Origin: Phytobacter diazotrophicus
GTDB lineage: Bacteria > Pseudomonadota > Gammaproteobacteria > Enterobacterales > Enterobacteriaceae
Length of the DNA: 64,000 nucleotides
Assembly: GCA_004346725.1 (NCBI GenBank)
Contig: SMDE01000007.1
Coordinates: 186,001 to 250,000 of the forward strand
Reading direction: 5' to 3'
Shown here: positions 40,596-48,953 of the stretch, piece by piece
How positions within the stretch are numbered: position 1 is the first letter of the stretch
Layout: every line of letters starts with the position of its first letter
Notes under the pieces: model-generated
What the model saw: the letters and a program-made list of their open reading frames with translations, nothing else
The model's database searches: none
Told to the model about the DNA's origin: nothing
Translations under genes and position numbers: made by a program

Positions 40596-41354
40596 TTACA
40601 TCTTGTAGCCGAGGGAGACTGTGGTTCGACGATCGGTATGCTCTGGCGCCGATGATGGCGGCTGAGAATTCCAGGTCACGTTGTATGCCACTTTCAGACC
40701 AAAGTGGTCATTAATAGCGACATTTAACGCAGTCTCAGAGTTCAGTGTCGTGTCATCTGAACCAAACACAGATACACCCTGTGTGAATTTGGCGTTGTCG
40801 GTCATCTGCCAGGTATAGGTACCAGAGGCATAGCCCAGGCCTTGCGTTTTGGTGTCCCCGTCAGTGTATTCGTCGTAACGAACACCGGGACCAAATTCAA
40901 AGCGGAAGCTGTGCACCGGACCATTGAGGAACTGACGACCGTAACCAGCGGTCAGAACATCACGTTCACGATAGCCGTTGTATCGGTCAGTCAGCCAGCT
41001 TGCCTGGCCAAACAGATAATCGTAATCCGTCATGTTGTAACGGCTACGTCCACCTACGGAATATTTCTCTGAGGAACGTTCATCATTTGATGAGGTGTTG
41101 CTCGCGGTTCCCCATAAAGACCATGCGGTAGATGTGCCATACCAGGTCAGGGTGGAGTCAGCAGTCAGAGAAGAACTTGTGGTATTGCCAGACTGGGCCA
41201 GGTAACCACCGTTAACGCTACCTTCAAACGGTTTCTTCGCGGTGGAGGGGTCATCCATAACAGTAAAAACGGTGTCATCTGCGGCAGCATTCAACGACGC
41301 AAGCACGCCTCCCGCGAGAACAATCAGCACGGGTACTGTCTTAAAAAGCTTCAT
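40596..41354 (-). CDS. ydiY: YdiY outer-membrane protein (DUF481)
   Basis: This 252-residue protein, the same length as E. coli YdiY, has a signal peptide (FKTVPVLIVLAGGVLASLNAAA) and the beta-rich DUF481 body (SVNGGYLAQSGNTTSSSLTA; SLWGTASNTSSNDERSSEKY; LTAGYGRQFLNGPVHSFRFE) ending with an outer-membrane-like YKM. YdiY is an acid/salt-related outer-membrane protein of unclear role. It is divergent from pfkB, as in E. coli. Confidence 0.95.
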   Translation of the reverse strand: MKLFKTVPVLIVLAGGVLASLNAAADDTVFTVMDDPSTAKKPFEGSVNGGYLAQSGNTTSSSLTADSTLTWYGTSTAWSLWGTASNTSSNDERSSEKYSVGGRSRYNMTDYDYLFGQASWLTDRYNGYRERDVLTAGYGRQFLNGPVHSFRFEFGPGVRYDEYTDGDTKTQGLGYASGTYTWQMTDNAKFTQGVSVFGSDDTTLNSETALNVAINDHFGLKVAYNVTWNSQPPSSAPEHTDRRTTVSLGYKM

Positions 41355-41646
41355 TTATTAGGAGTCCGAACAACAAAAAAAGAGACCATAACGGTCCCGG
41401 AAACTTTCAGGTGGATCAACGACCGACGGTCCATTGAAAGGTAACAAATTATAAAAAGGCCCGTTTAACATAGCAATGAATTCTTATTTCATTTTTTGAA
41501 TAAGACAGATCTCAAATAGACATTAAATGTATAAAAGCTTTACGGCGACTTATCGAAAATTCATATTCTAAATCATCGATTTATTTACATTGCCTTCTGA
41601 GAATCAGATGCCAGGATTAATACATTCACCGTAAAAGGAGATCATT

Positions 41647-42579
41647 ATGGTATCGGTTTATACCCTAACGCTGGCCCCTTCCCTCGATAGCGCGACTCTC
41701 ACGCCGCAGATTTACCCGGAAGGGAAACTCCGCTGTAGCGCCCCCGTCTTTGAACCCGGCGGCGGCGGCATTAATGTCGCACGCGCCATCGCCCATCTGG
41801 GGGGGAAAGCTACGGCAATTTTCCCGGCAGGTGGTGCGACAGGCGAGCATTTAACGGCGCTGCTTGCCGATGAAAATGTTCCCACGCAATGTGTCGAAAC
41901 GCATGACTGGACCCGGCAAAATCTGCATGTGCATGTTGAGGCCAGTGGCGAGCAATACCGTTTTGTGATGCCAGGCGCCACGCTAACCGCTGATGAATTC
42001 CGCCGACTGGAAGAGAAAGTGCTCGCCATTGAGAGTGGCGCGATCCTTGTGATTAGCGGCAGCCTGCCGCCGGGTATTGATGTGACGAAGCTGACGCAAC
42101 TGGTTAAGGCCGCGCAACAACAAGGGATCCGCTGCATCATCGACAGTTCGGGTGATGCTCTCTCCGCGGCGCTCGAAATCGGTAATATAGAACTGGTCAA
42201 ACCGAATCAGAAAGAGCTCAGCGCGCTGGTAGGCCGGGAATTAACGCAGCCGGATGACGTTCAGAATGCGGCAAAAGAGATTGTTCGTCAGGGCAAAGCG
42301 CGACGGGTCGTGGTTTCTCTCGGCCCACAGGGCGCGCTCGCCGTTGATGAAAGCCAGTGTGTCCAGGTTGTGCCGCCGCCGATGAAAAGCCAGAGTACCG
42401 TGGGCGCTGGCGACAGCATGGTCGGCGCGATGACGCTGAAACTTGCCGAAGGCGCGTCGCTTGAAGAGATGGTGAAATTCGGTGTTGCCGCCGGGAGTGC
42501 TGCGACCATTAATCAGGGTACGAAATTGTGTTCCCGCGCCGACACACAAAAAATCTACGATTACCTGCGCAATCTCTGA
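41647..42579 (+). CDS. pfkB: 6-phosphofructokinase II
   Basis: This 310-residue ribokinase-family enzyme phosphorylates fructose 6-phosphate. It has the N-terminal glycine-rich substrate motif PGGGGINVARAIAHLGG (about 37-53) and the catalytic STVGAGDSMVGAM (Asp about 256). Length is one residue more than E. coli PfkB. Start has AAGGAGATC. An inverted repeat ending in TT follows the stop (42585-42611). Confidence 0.97.
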   Translation: MVSVYTLTLAPSLDSATLTPQIYPEGKLRCSAPVFEPGGGGINVARAIAHLGGKATAIFPAGGATGEHLTALLADENVPTQCVETHDWTRQNLHVHVEASGEQYRFVMPGATLTADEFRRLEEKVLAIESGAILVISGSLPPGIDVTKLTQLVKAAQQQGIRCIIDSSGDALSAALEIGNIELVKPNQKELSALVGRELTQPDDVQNAAKEIVRQGKARRVVVSLGPQGALAVDESQCVQVVPPPMKSQSTVGAGDSMVGAMTLKLAEGASLEEMVKFGVAAGSAATINQGTKLCSRADTQKIYDYLRNL

Positions 42580-42584
42580 AAATA

Positions 42585-42611
42585 GGCCCTCGTCTTACCG
42601 CGAGGGCCTTC
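42585..42611 (+). terminator. hairpin after pfkB
   Basis: AGGCCCTCG / CGAGGGCCT stem; only a short T stretch follows, so it may work with weak efficiency. Confidence 0.55.
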
Positions 42612-42686
42612 CCTCCTCTGGCGGCAGTCGACAAATCCCCTTCGCCGACTATGCTAAAAAAATTCAGGATAACAACGAGGTGAATT

Positions 42687-42977
42687 ATGAGCAGCGACGG
42701 TATTACCCGCTACGTGGTTACGGTGAAATTTCACGAGCAGAGCCTGGCGGAAATCAACGAGCTGAATAATCAGTTTACGCGCGCCGGATTCCTGCTCACG
42801 CTCACGGATGAAGAAGGCAAAGTGCACGACCTCGGGACAAATACCTTTGGCCTTATCAGCCCGTTGAACGAACAAGAGGTGACAGAGCTGGCCAGTGGCC
42901 TTGCAGATAGCGTCGTCAGCGCAAAGCCCGACATTAGCGTGACAACCTGGGAAGCATGGCAAAAACAGACACAATAA
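42687..42977 (+). CDS. ydiZ: YdiZ, conserved small protein
   Basis: This 96-residue protein begins MSSDGITRYVVTVKFHEQSL, after GAGGTG, and corresponds to E. coli YdiZ (same length and the same place between pfkB and yniA). Pattern is alpha/beta (FLLTLTDEEGKVHDLGTNTF). Function unknown. Confidence 0.93.
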   Translation: MSSDGITRYVVTVKFHEQSLAEINELNNQFTRAGFLLTLTDEEGKVHDLGTNTFGLISPLNEQEVTELASGLADSVVSAKPDISVTTWEAWQKQTQ

Positions 42978-43082
42978 GTGCCATTGTCCGTCCCAGGATG
43001 CGCAGGTGTGCGTTGGTTCGTATTTTTTCATAGCAGTAGTGCGCTAACCTTATGATCTGGCTGATAACATGGGAGACATATC

Positions 43083-43943
43083 ATGTGGCAAGCAATAAGT
43101 CGTCTGTTAAGCGAACAACTAGGCGTTGGTGAGATCGAACAGCGTGACGAGTTGCCAGGTGGAGAAATCCATGCTGCATGGCACCTGCGTTATGGTGGTC
43201 AGGATTTGTTTGTAAAATGCGATGAACGGGAATTACTGCCCATCTTCACCGCAGAGGCTGACCAGCTAGAACTGCTCTCCCGTAGCAATACGGTGCGCGT
43301 ACCCAAAGTCCTGGCGGTCGGCAGTGACCGCGATTACAGCTTCCTGGTGATGGAGTATCTCCCTGCCCGCCCTCTTGATGCCCACAGCGCTTTTTTACTC
43401 GGCCAGCAACTGGCACGGCTGCATGAGTGGAGCGACCAACCGCAGTTCGGTCTTGATTTTGATAATGACCTGTCGACAACACCGCAGCCCAATGCCTGGC
43501 AACGTCGCTGGTCAACCTTTTTTGCCGAGCAACGTATCGGCTGGCAACTGGAGCTGGCGGCAGAAAAAGGGCTGGAGTTTGGCAATATCGATGCCATTGT
43601 CGAACATGTTCAGCAGCGTCTTGCTTCGCACCAACCTCAGGCGTCTCTGCTTCATGGCGATCTGTGGTCAGCAAACTGTGCGCTTGGTCCGGATGGTCCG
43701 TTTATTTACGACCCGGCATGTTACTGGGGAGACAGAGAGTGTGACCTGGCAATGCTCCCGTTACACCCGGACCAACCGCCGCAAATTTATGATGGCTACC
43801 AGTCCGTGAGTCCCTTACCGGGCGATTTCCTTGACCGTCAGCCCGTATACCAGCTTTATACACTCTTTAACCGGGCGATTCTGTTCGGTGGGCAGCATCT
43901 GGTAACGGCGCAAAAAGCGCTGGAGCGAGTACTTGCCGCATGA
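43083..43943 (+). CDS. yniA: YniA, fructosamine kinase-family protein
   Basis: This 286-residue kinase-like protein has a VKCDERELLPIFTAEADQLE segment (Lys and Glu of the ATP site), the catalytic loop LLHGDLWSANC (about 194-204) and DPACYWGDRECDLAM (metal-binding Asp). It is of the fructosamine/ketosamine-3-kinase family, which phosphorylates glycated amines. Terminator 43952-43975 follows. Confidence 0.94.
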   Translation: MWQAISRLLSEQLGVGEIEQRDELPGGEIHAAWHLRYGGQDLFVKCDERELLPIFTAEADQLELLSRSNTVRVPKVLAVGSDRDYSFLVMEYLPARPLDAHSAFLLGQQLARLHEWSDQPQFGLDFDNDLSTTPQPNAWQRRWSTFFAEQRIGWQLELAAEKGLEFGNIDAIVEHVQQRLASHQPQASLLHGDLWSANCALGPDGPFIYDPACYWGDRECDLAMLPLHPDQPPQIYDGYQSVSPLPGDFLDRQPVYQLYTLFNRAILFGGQHLVTAQKALERVLAA

Positions 43944-43951
43944 CGGAACGA

Positions 43952-43975
43952 TAAGGCCACCCAGAGGTGGCCTTA
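43952..43975. terminator. bidirectional terminator between yniA and yniB
   Basis: Perfect stem AAGGCCACC / GGTGGCCTT with CAGA loop between two convergent genes. Confidence 0.75.
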
Positions 43976-43977
43976 GT

Positions 43978-44514
43978 TCAAAGGAAGCCGAGCAGAGAGA
44001 AAAAGAAGTAACCTGCGACGATACAGATAACAGGCAGGACATAGAGCGGGAAAATCTGTCGGAAAATGGAGTGATTCGGTACCACGATACGCGCTGCTAT
44101 TTGTTCGCGTGACAGCCCTTCGGCCCCTTTTGCCTTTTCCAGAATCAGTTGATCTTCAAGGTTTTCACGTAGAAACCGCGTCTGACGGCTCATCCTTGCC
44201 CCGGAAGCCTGCAGCGCCAGCCCCACAAAGATCAGCGCAAAAATAATCCAGAAACCGATATTAAGCTGGTGATGGAAATCCGGCGTGGGTGAGTTGTACC
44301 AGAAAAAATTGAGGAATGGCGTGTTAAACCGCATCATCTCAATCATCACATGGGCGAAATCCAGCATAACGGCATTGATGCCCGGCTGTTTTTCACTGTG
44401 GTCGTACATAAACTTAAGTACTGAAATAATTGTCGAAATCACCGATGGGATAAAGATAACCCACCCCAGGACGCGTTTTAGTATGGCAATGCGTCCAGCT
44501 TGTTGATACGTCAT
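43978..44514 (-). CDS. yniB: YniB inner-membrane protein
   Basis: This 178-residue protein has about four hydrophobic segments (VLGWVIFIPSVISTIISVL; a short one near 55; IGFWIIFALIFVGLALQ; LYVLPVICIVAGYFFFSLLG). It matches YniB of E. coli in length and position between yniA and hxpB. Function unknown. Confidence 0.93.
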   Translation of the reverse strand: MTYQQAGRIAILKRVLGWVIFIPSVISTIISVLKFMYDHSEKQPGINAVMLDFAHVMIEMMRFNTPFLNFFWYNSPTPDFHHQLNIGFWIIFALIFVGLALQASGARMSRQTRFLRENLEDQLILEKAKGAEGLSREQIAARIVVPNHSIFRQIFPLYVLPVICIVAGYFFFSLLGFL

Positions 44515-44659
44515 GGATTCCCCTTGTGAGACGTTCCGTTTTCCGCCTAAGTCTACCCTCTCATATTCATTTTCGCCCGATCTTTAAAGACGGTATGATG
44601 ACCTCCTGACCAGAAAAAGTGTTTCTCACTGTGTTCTAACGTAAGAAAGAGAGGTGTGA

Positions 44660-45328
44660 ATGTCTGCCCCGCGACAAATACTCGCTGCCATTTTCGATAT
44701 GGATGGATTAATTATGGACTCAGAGCCACTCTGGGATCGTGCTGAACTGGATGTCATGGCAAGCCTGGGGGTTGATATTACCCGCCGCGATGAGCTACCG
44801 GATACCCTCGGCCTGCGCATTGATATGGTTGTTGGCCTGTGGTTCGCCCGCCAGCCGTGGACCGGCCCGGACTGCGAAGAGGTCACCCAACGCATCATCA
44901 GTCGCGCCATCGCCCTGGTGGAAGAAACGCGCCCGTTGCTGCCAGGCGCGCGTGAAGCGATTGCTCTGTGCAAAGCCAGTGGTCTTAAAGTGGGTCTGGC
45001 CTCGGCATCGCCGCTGCATATGCTGGAAAAAACGCTCTCTCTGTTCGGCCTGCGCGATAATTTCGATGCGCTGGCGTCCGCCGAAAAACTGCCCTACAGC
45101 AAACCGCATCCGCAGGTTTATCTGGACTGTGCCGCAAAGCTTGGCGTTGACCCGCTTACCTGTGTGGCGCTGGAAGATTCTGTCAATGGCATGATCGCCA
45201 GTAAAGCCGCCCGGATGCGCTCCATTGTGGTGCCTGCCGAAGAGAACCGTGCCGATCCGCGCTATGCGTTAGCCGATGTGAAGTTAGCCAGCCTTGAAGA
45301 GCTCACCCTGACGCATTTGTGCGGCTAA
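44660..45328 (+). CDS. hxpB: hexitol/2-deoxyglucose-6-phosphatase (HAD family)
   Basis: This 222-residue HAD phosphatase (formerly YniC) has motif I FDMDGLIMDSE (nucleophile Asp about 12), motif II GLASASP, Lys in YSKPHP and motif III ALEDSVNGM. The E. coli enzyme dephosphorylates 2-deoxyglucose-6-P and hexitol phosphates. A terminator follows at 45338-45372. Confidence 0.96.
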   Translation: MSAPRQILAAIFDMDGLIMDSEPLWDRAELDVMASLGVDITRRDELPDTLGLRIDMVVGLWFARQPWTGPDCEEVTQRIISRAIALVEETRPLLPGAREAIALCKASGLKVGLASASPLHMLEKTLSLFGLRDNFDALASAEKLPYSKPHPQVYLDCAAKLGVDPLTCVALEDSVNGMIASKAARMRSIVVPAEENRADPRYALADVKLASLEELTLTHLCG

Positions 45329-45337
45329 CTCCTGACA

Positions 45338-45372
45338 CCAGAGATGGGTAACACTGTCTCTGGTTTTTATTT
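45338..45372 (+). terminator. terminator of hxpB
   Basis: CCAGAGA (45338-45344) pairs with TCTCTGG (45357-45363), then TTTTTATTTTT. Confidence 0.8.
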
Positions 45373-45464
45373 TTAAAACATCGTTTCATTTTATTTGTAA
45401 TTCTCCGTATCTGCCCCTATCCTCATCTCAGGCGCGATGACAATAACCAGGACCTGGGGGAACT

Positions 45465-46226
45465 ATGATTCTTGATGCCTTTTCACTTGCAAACAAAGTC
45501 GCCATCGTTACCGGCTGCGATACCGGCCTGGGGCAAGGGATGGCGCTGGGGCTTGCCGAAGCAGGATGCCATATCGTCGGCGTTGGCCGTAAAAAACCAC
45601 AGGAGACCGCCGAGCGAGTCACCGCGCTGGGCCGCAAATTCCTCGCAATCCAGGCTGACCTCAGCAAGCAAGACAGCATTAATGACATCGTCAGCCAGAC
45701 CGTTTCACAGATGGGTCGCATTGATATTTTGCTCAATAACGCCGGGACGATTCGTCGCTGCGATGCGCTGGAATTTAGCGAGAAAGACTGGGACGATGTG
45801 ATGAACCTTAACGTCAAGACGGTTTTCTTTTTGTCTCAGGCTGTCGCTCGTCAGTTTATTGCCCAGGGCGACGGCGGAAAAATCATCAATATTGCTTCTA
45901 TGCTCTCGTTTCAGGGGGGCATCCGCGTACCGTCATATACAGCGTCTAAAAGCGGTGTTCTGGGGCTGACCCGGCTGCTCGCCAATGAATGGGCATCACA
46001 CAACATCAATGTTAATGCCATTGCCCCTGGTTACATGGCGACCAACAACACCCAGGCGTTACGGGAAGATGCAGAACGTAACCAGGAGATTGTCGATCGC
46101 ATTCCGGCAGGCCGCTGGGGAAAACCGGATGATCTCAAAGGCCCGGCGGTCTTTCTGGCCTCTGCGGCTTCTGACTATATCAATGGCTTTACTCTCGCCG
46201 TGGACGGTGGCTGGCTGGCGCGTTAA
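45465..46226 (+). CDS. kduD: KduD-like 2-deoxy-D-gluconate/2-keto-3-deoxygluconate dehydrogenase
   Basis: This 253-residue short-chain dehydrogenase has the NAD loop VTGCDTGLGQGMALGLAE (about 14-31), NNAG (about 90), Ser in NIASMLSFQGG and the catalytic YTASKSG (about 157-163). It begins MILDAFSLANKVAIVTGCDT and matches KduD, which acts in pectin/hexuronate breakdown. In E. coli kduD lies with kduI near lysR/araE; here it stands alone between hxpB and ydjM, so it is either a second copy or a relocated gene. GGGGGAA precedes the ATG. Confidence 0.88.
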   Translation: MILDAFSLANKVAIVTGCDTGLGQGMALGLAEAGCHIVGVGRKKPQETAERVTALGRKFLAIQADLSKQDSINDIVSQTVSQMGRIDILLNNAGTIRRCDALEFSEKDWDDVMNLNVKTVFFLSQAVARQFIAQGDGGKIINIASMLSFQGGIRVPSYTASKSGVLGLTRLLANEWASHNINVNAIAPGYMATNNTQALREDAERNQEIVDRIPAGRWGKPDDLKGPAVFLASAASDYINGFTLAVDGGWLAR

Positions 46227-46270
46227 ATGTCATTCTTGTGACAAAGAGTTACACCGTCACCTCTTCCGCC

Positions 46271-46290
46271 TACTGTATAAAAACCCTATA
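46271..46290 (+). promoter_or_regulatory. LexA box 1 upstream of ydjM (weak)
   Basis: TACTGTATAAAAACCCTATA has one good half (CTGT) and a poor second half. E. coli ydjM has the same two-box layout, with a nearly identical weak box. Confidence 0.65.
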
Positions 46291-46308
46291 CTGTATGCAT
46301 CGACAGTT
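46289..46308 (+). promoter_or_regulatory. LexA box 2 upstream of ydjM
   Basis: TACTGTATGCATCGACAGTT fits CTGT-N8-ACAG exactly, 15 bases before the ydjM start. Confidence 0.88.
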
Positions 46309-46322
46309 TAGCGAGTTTTATC

Positions 46323-46913
46323 ATGACGGCGGAAGGACACCTGCTTTTTTCCATTGCCTGCGCGGTGTTTGCCAAAAATGCCGAGTTGACGCCCGTGCTG
46401 GCACACGGGGATTGGTGGCATATTGTTCCGTCAGCCATTCTGACCTGTCTTCTGCCCGATATCGACCACCCGAAGTCGTTTCTTGGGCAGCGGTTAAAAT
46501 GGATCTCAAAACCCGTGGCCCGCATGTTCGGCCACCGGGGTTTTACCCATAGCCTGTTGGCCGTTTTTATTGGCTTAACGCTGTTCTATCTCAAAGTGCC
46601 CGATAGCTGGATTATCCCGGCAGACGCACTGCAGGGGTTGGTTCTGGGTTATTTGAGCCATATCCTTGCCGATATGATAACCCCGGCAGGCGTCCCTCTT
46701 CTCTGGCCCTGCCGCTGGCGATTCCGTTTGCCCTTGCTCTCGCCGCAACGCGGTAACCAACTGGAGCGTGTGTTATGCATGGCGCTGTTCACCTGGGCGC
46801 TGTGGATGCCGCAAACATTGCCCGATAACAGTGCAGTGCGCTGGTCATCGCAGATGATTAATGTGCTGCAAAACCAGTTCAATCGCTTTATTCATCACCA
46901 GACCGACCATTAA
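46323..46913 (+). CDS. ydjM: YdjM, SOS-induced inner-membrane protein
   Basis: This 196-residue protein is of the metal-dependent hydrolase/YdjM family (MTAEGHLLFSIACAVF; LLPDIDHPKSFLGQRL; FGHRGFTHSLLAVFIG; SHILADMITPAG). His and Asp residues recall the YbcI/YdjM membrane hydrolases. Two LexA boxes upstream show SOS control, as in E. coli. Confidence 0.94.
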   Translation: MTAEGHLLFSIACAVFAKNAELTPVLAHGDWWHIVPSAILTCLLPDIDHPKSFLGQRLKWISKPVARMFGHRGFTHSLLAVFIGLTLFYLKVPDSWIIPADALQGLVLGYLSHILADMITPAGVPLLWPCRWRFRLPLLSPQRGNQLERVLCMALFTWALWMPQTLPDNSAVRWSSQMINVLQNQFNRFIHHQTDH

Positions 46914-47043
46914 ATCGCCACTTTCCGCTCTTACGGCATAATTCATTCCATTTGGATATAAGGCTTGCGGACCTCTTCTGCTAACCTTCCGCCATTGGCT
47001 GACCTTTGGATGCCGGCCTTATAATGAGATCAGGAGAACGGGG

Positions 47044-48435
47044 ATGAACTTTCCTTTAATCGCAAACGTTGTGGTGTTTGTCGCACTGCTGCTGTTGCTG
47101 GCGCAAACGCGTCACAAGCAGTGGAGTCTGGCAAAAAAAGTACTGGCCGGTTTGGGGCTGGGCGTGGTGTTTGGCCTTGCGTTGCAGGCTATCTACGGTT
47201 CGGATAACCCGGTACTGAAGAATTCTATCCAGTGGTTCAACGTGGTCGGTAATGGCTACGTGCAACTGCTGCAAATGATTGTTATGCCGCTGGTTTTTGC
47301 TTCTATTCTGAGCGCCGTTGCACGCCTGCACAACGCGTCTTCGCTGGGAAAAATTAGCTTTTTAACTATCGGCACTCTGCTGTTTACGACGATGATTTCA
47401 GCGCTGGTTGGCGTCATGATGACCAATCTCTTCGGTCTGACCGCCGAAGGTCTGGTTCAGGGGACCGCCGAAACGGCCCGTTTAACGGCCATTCAAACCA
47501 ACTATGTAGGCAAAGTGGCCGATCTAAGCGTACCGCAGTTGCTGCTGTCGTTTGTACCGAAGAATCCGTTTGCCGATCTGACGGGTGCAAGCCCGACCTC
47601 CATTATCAGCGTTGTGATTTTCGCTGCGTTTCTGGGTGTCGCCGCCCTGAAACTGCTCAAAGACGATGCGCCGAAAGGCGAACGCGTGCTCATCGCCATT
47701 GATACGCTGCAAAGCTGGGTGATGAAGCTGGTGCGTCTGGTGATGCAATTGACGCCGTATGGCGTTCTGGCGTTGATGACCAAAGTGGTGGCCGGCTCGA
47801 ACATCCAGGACATTATTAAGCTCGGCAGCTTTGTTATCGCCTCCTACATTGGTCTTGGCATCATGTTTGTGGTGCATGGCCTGCTGCTGGGTGTGAATGG
47901 CATCAGCCCGCTGAAATACTTCCGCAAAGTATGGCCGGTACTGACCTTCGCGTTTACCAGCCGTTCCAGCGCCGCGTCTATTCCGCTGAATGTGGAAGCG
48001 CAGACCCGTCGTCTGGGCGTACCTGAGTCTATCGCCAGCTTCTCTGCCTCGTTCGGTGCGACCATCGGTCAGAACGGCTGTGCGGGTCTCTACCCGGCAA
48101 TGCTGGCGGTAATGGTTGCTCCGACAGTAGGCATTAATCCGTTGGATCCGATGTGGATTGCCACCCTGGTCGGTATTGTGACAGTCAGCTCCGCAGGTGT
48201 TGCGGGTGTCGGTGGTGGTGCGACCTTCGCCGCACTGATTGTACTGCCTGCTATGGGTTTACCCGTCACACTGGTTGCACTGCTGATTTCGGTGGAACCG
48301 TTGATCGACATGGGGCGTACGGCGCTTAATGTCAGCGGCTCAATGACCGCAGGTACGCTGACCAGCCAGTGGCTTAAGCAGACGGACAAAACCATTCTGA
48401 ACAGCGAAGAGGACGCCGAACTGGCACATCGCTAA
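47044..48435 (+). CDS. tcyP: L-cystine/sulfocysteine symporter TcyP
   Basis: This 463-residue dicarboxylate/amino-acid:cation symporter (YdjN) has about nine membrane segments and the conserved helices [20 protein letters not shown] (serine-rich re-entrant loop) and [20 protein letters not shown]. It takes up cystine for sulfur metabolism. Start follows AGGAGAACGGGG. A strong terminator closes it. Confidence 0.95.
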   Translation: MNFPLIANVVVFVALLLLLAQTRHKQWSLAKKVLAGLGLGVVFGLALQAIYGSDNPVLKNSIQWFNVVGNGYVQLLQMIVMPLVFASILSAVARLHNASSLGKISFLTIGTLLFTTMISALVGVMMTNLFGLTAEGLVQGTAETARLTAIQTNYVGKVADLSVPQLLLSFVPKNPFADLTGASPTSIISVVIFAAFLGVAALKLLKDDAPKGERVLIAIDTLQSWVMKLVRLVMQLTPYGVLALMTKVVAGSNIQDIIKLGSFVIASYIGLGIMFVVHGLLLGVNGISPLKYFRKVWPVLTFAFTSRSSAASIPLNVEAQTRRLGVPESIASFSASFGATIGQNGCAGLYPAMLAVMVAPTVGINPLDPMWIATLVGIVTVSSAGVAGVGGGATFAALIVLPAMGLPVTLVALLISVEPLIDMGRTALNVSGSMTAGTLTSQWLKQTDKTILNSEEDAELAHR

Positions 48436-48455
48436 TTTCGACGTCATTCGAAACG

Positions 48456-48493
48456 AAAACCGCCTGACAAGTCATTGCAGGCGGTTTTTTTAT
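48456..48493 (+). terminator. terminator of tcyP
   Basis: AACCGCCTG / CAGGCGGTT stem followed by seven T. It overlaps the last bases of cedA on the other strand and may serve both directions. Confidence 0.88.
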
Positions 48494-48729
48494 TCGTCGA
48501 TTTCGCCTTCCTGACGAATCTGAGTTGCCCAGCGCTGAGCGGCTTCAGGCACGCTAAAAACAGGTGAACGCGTAAAACGCTCGCCCTGTAACACGAAGGC
48601 CACATATTTCCCGCGCAATAACCAGACGTCACGAAACCCATCAACCTTCAAAGCATGTTCAGGCGGTGCAGGTTCGATACGGGGTACATAGCTGATAACA
48701 CGACGGTTTTGATGGCGCAAAGGTTTCAT
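48490..48729 (-). CDS. cedA: CedA cell-division modulator
   Basis: This 79-residue protein begins MKPLRHQNRRVISYVPRIEP, in line with E. coli CedA (80 residues); the longer frame to 48792 has no homologous extension, although the ribosome site of the shorter form is weak. CedA is a small double-stranded DNA-binding protein that suppresses division arrest from DnaA over-initiation and binds RNA polymerase. It is convergent with tcyP and divergent from katE. Confidence 0.93.
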   Translation of the reverse strand: MKPLRHQNRRVISYVPRIEPAPPEHALKVDGFRDVWLLRGKYVAFVLQGERFTRSPVFSVPEAAQRWATQIRQEGEIDE

Positions 48730-48953
48730 AAGCGAAGAGTTCACTAAAACGATTTCCACTAACACGAAAGTCCTATCATAGCCGATCGTCACCCCGCGCG
48801 TCGCCTCCGGGCTGACTTTCTGCGTATTTTTGCCGCTCTTTCAGTGCGCCCATAGCCGTTACGCCTGAGCACTGTCCTGAGTTGTTCTATAGTTAGAAGG
48901 GTTTTGCCAAAGCAACGACCATTTTTCAGCAATGAAAACAGGAGACGTGTTCA

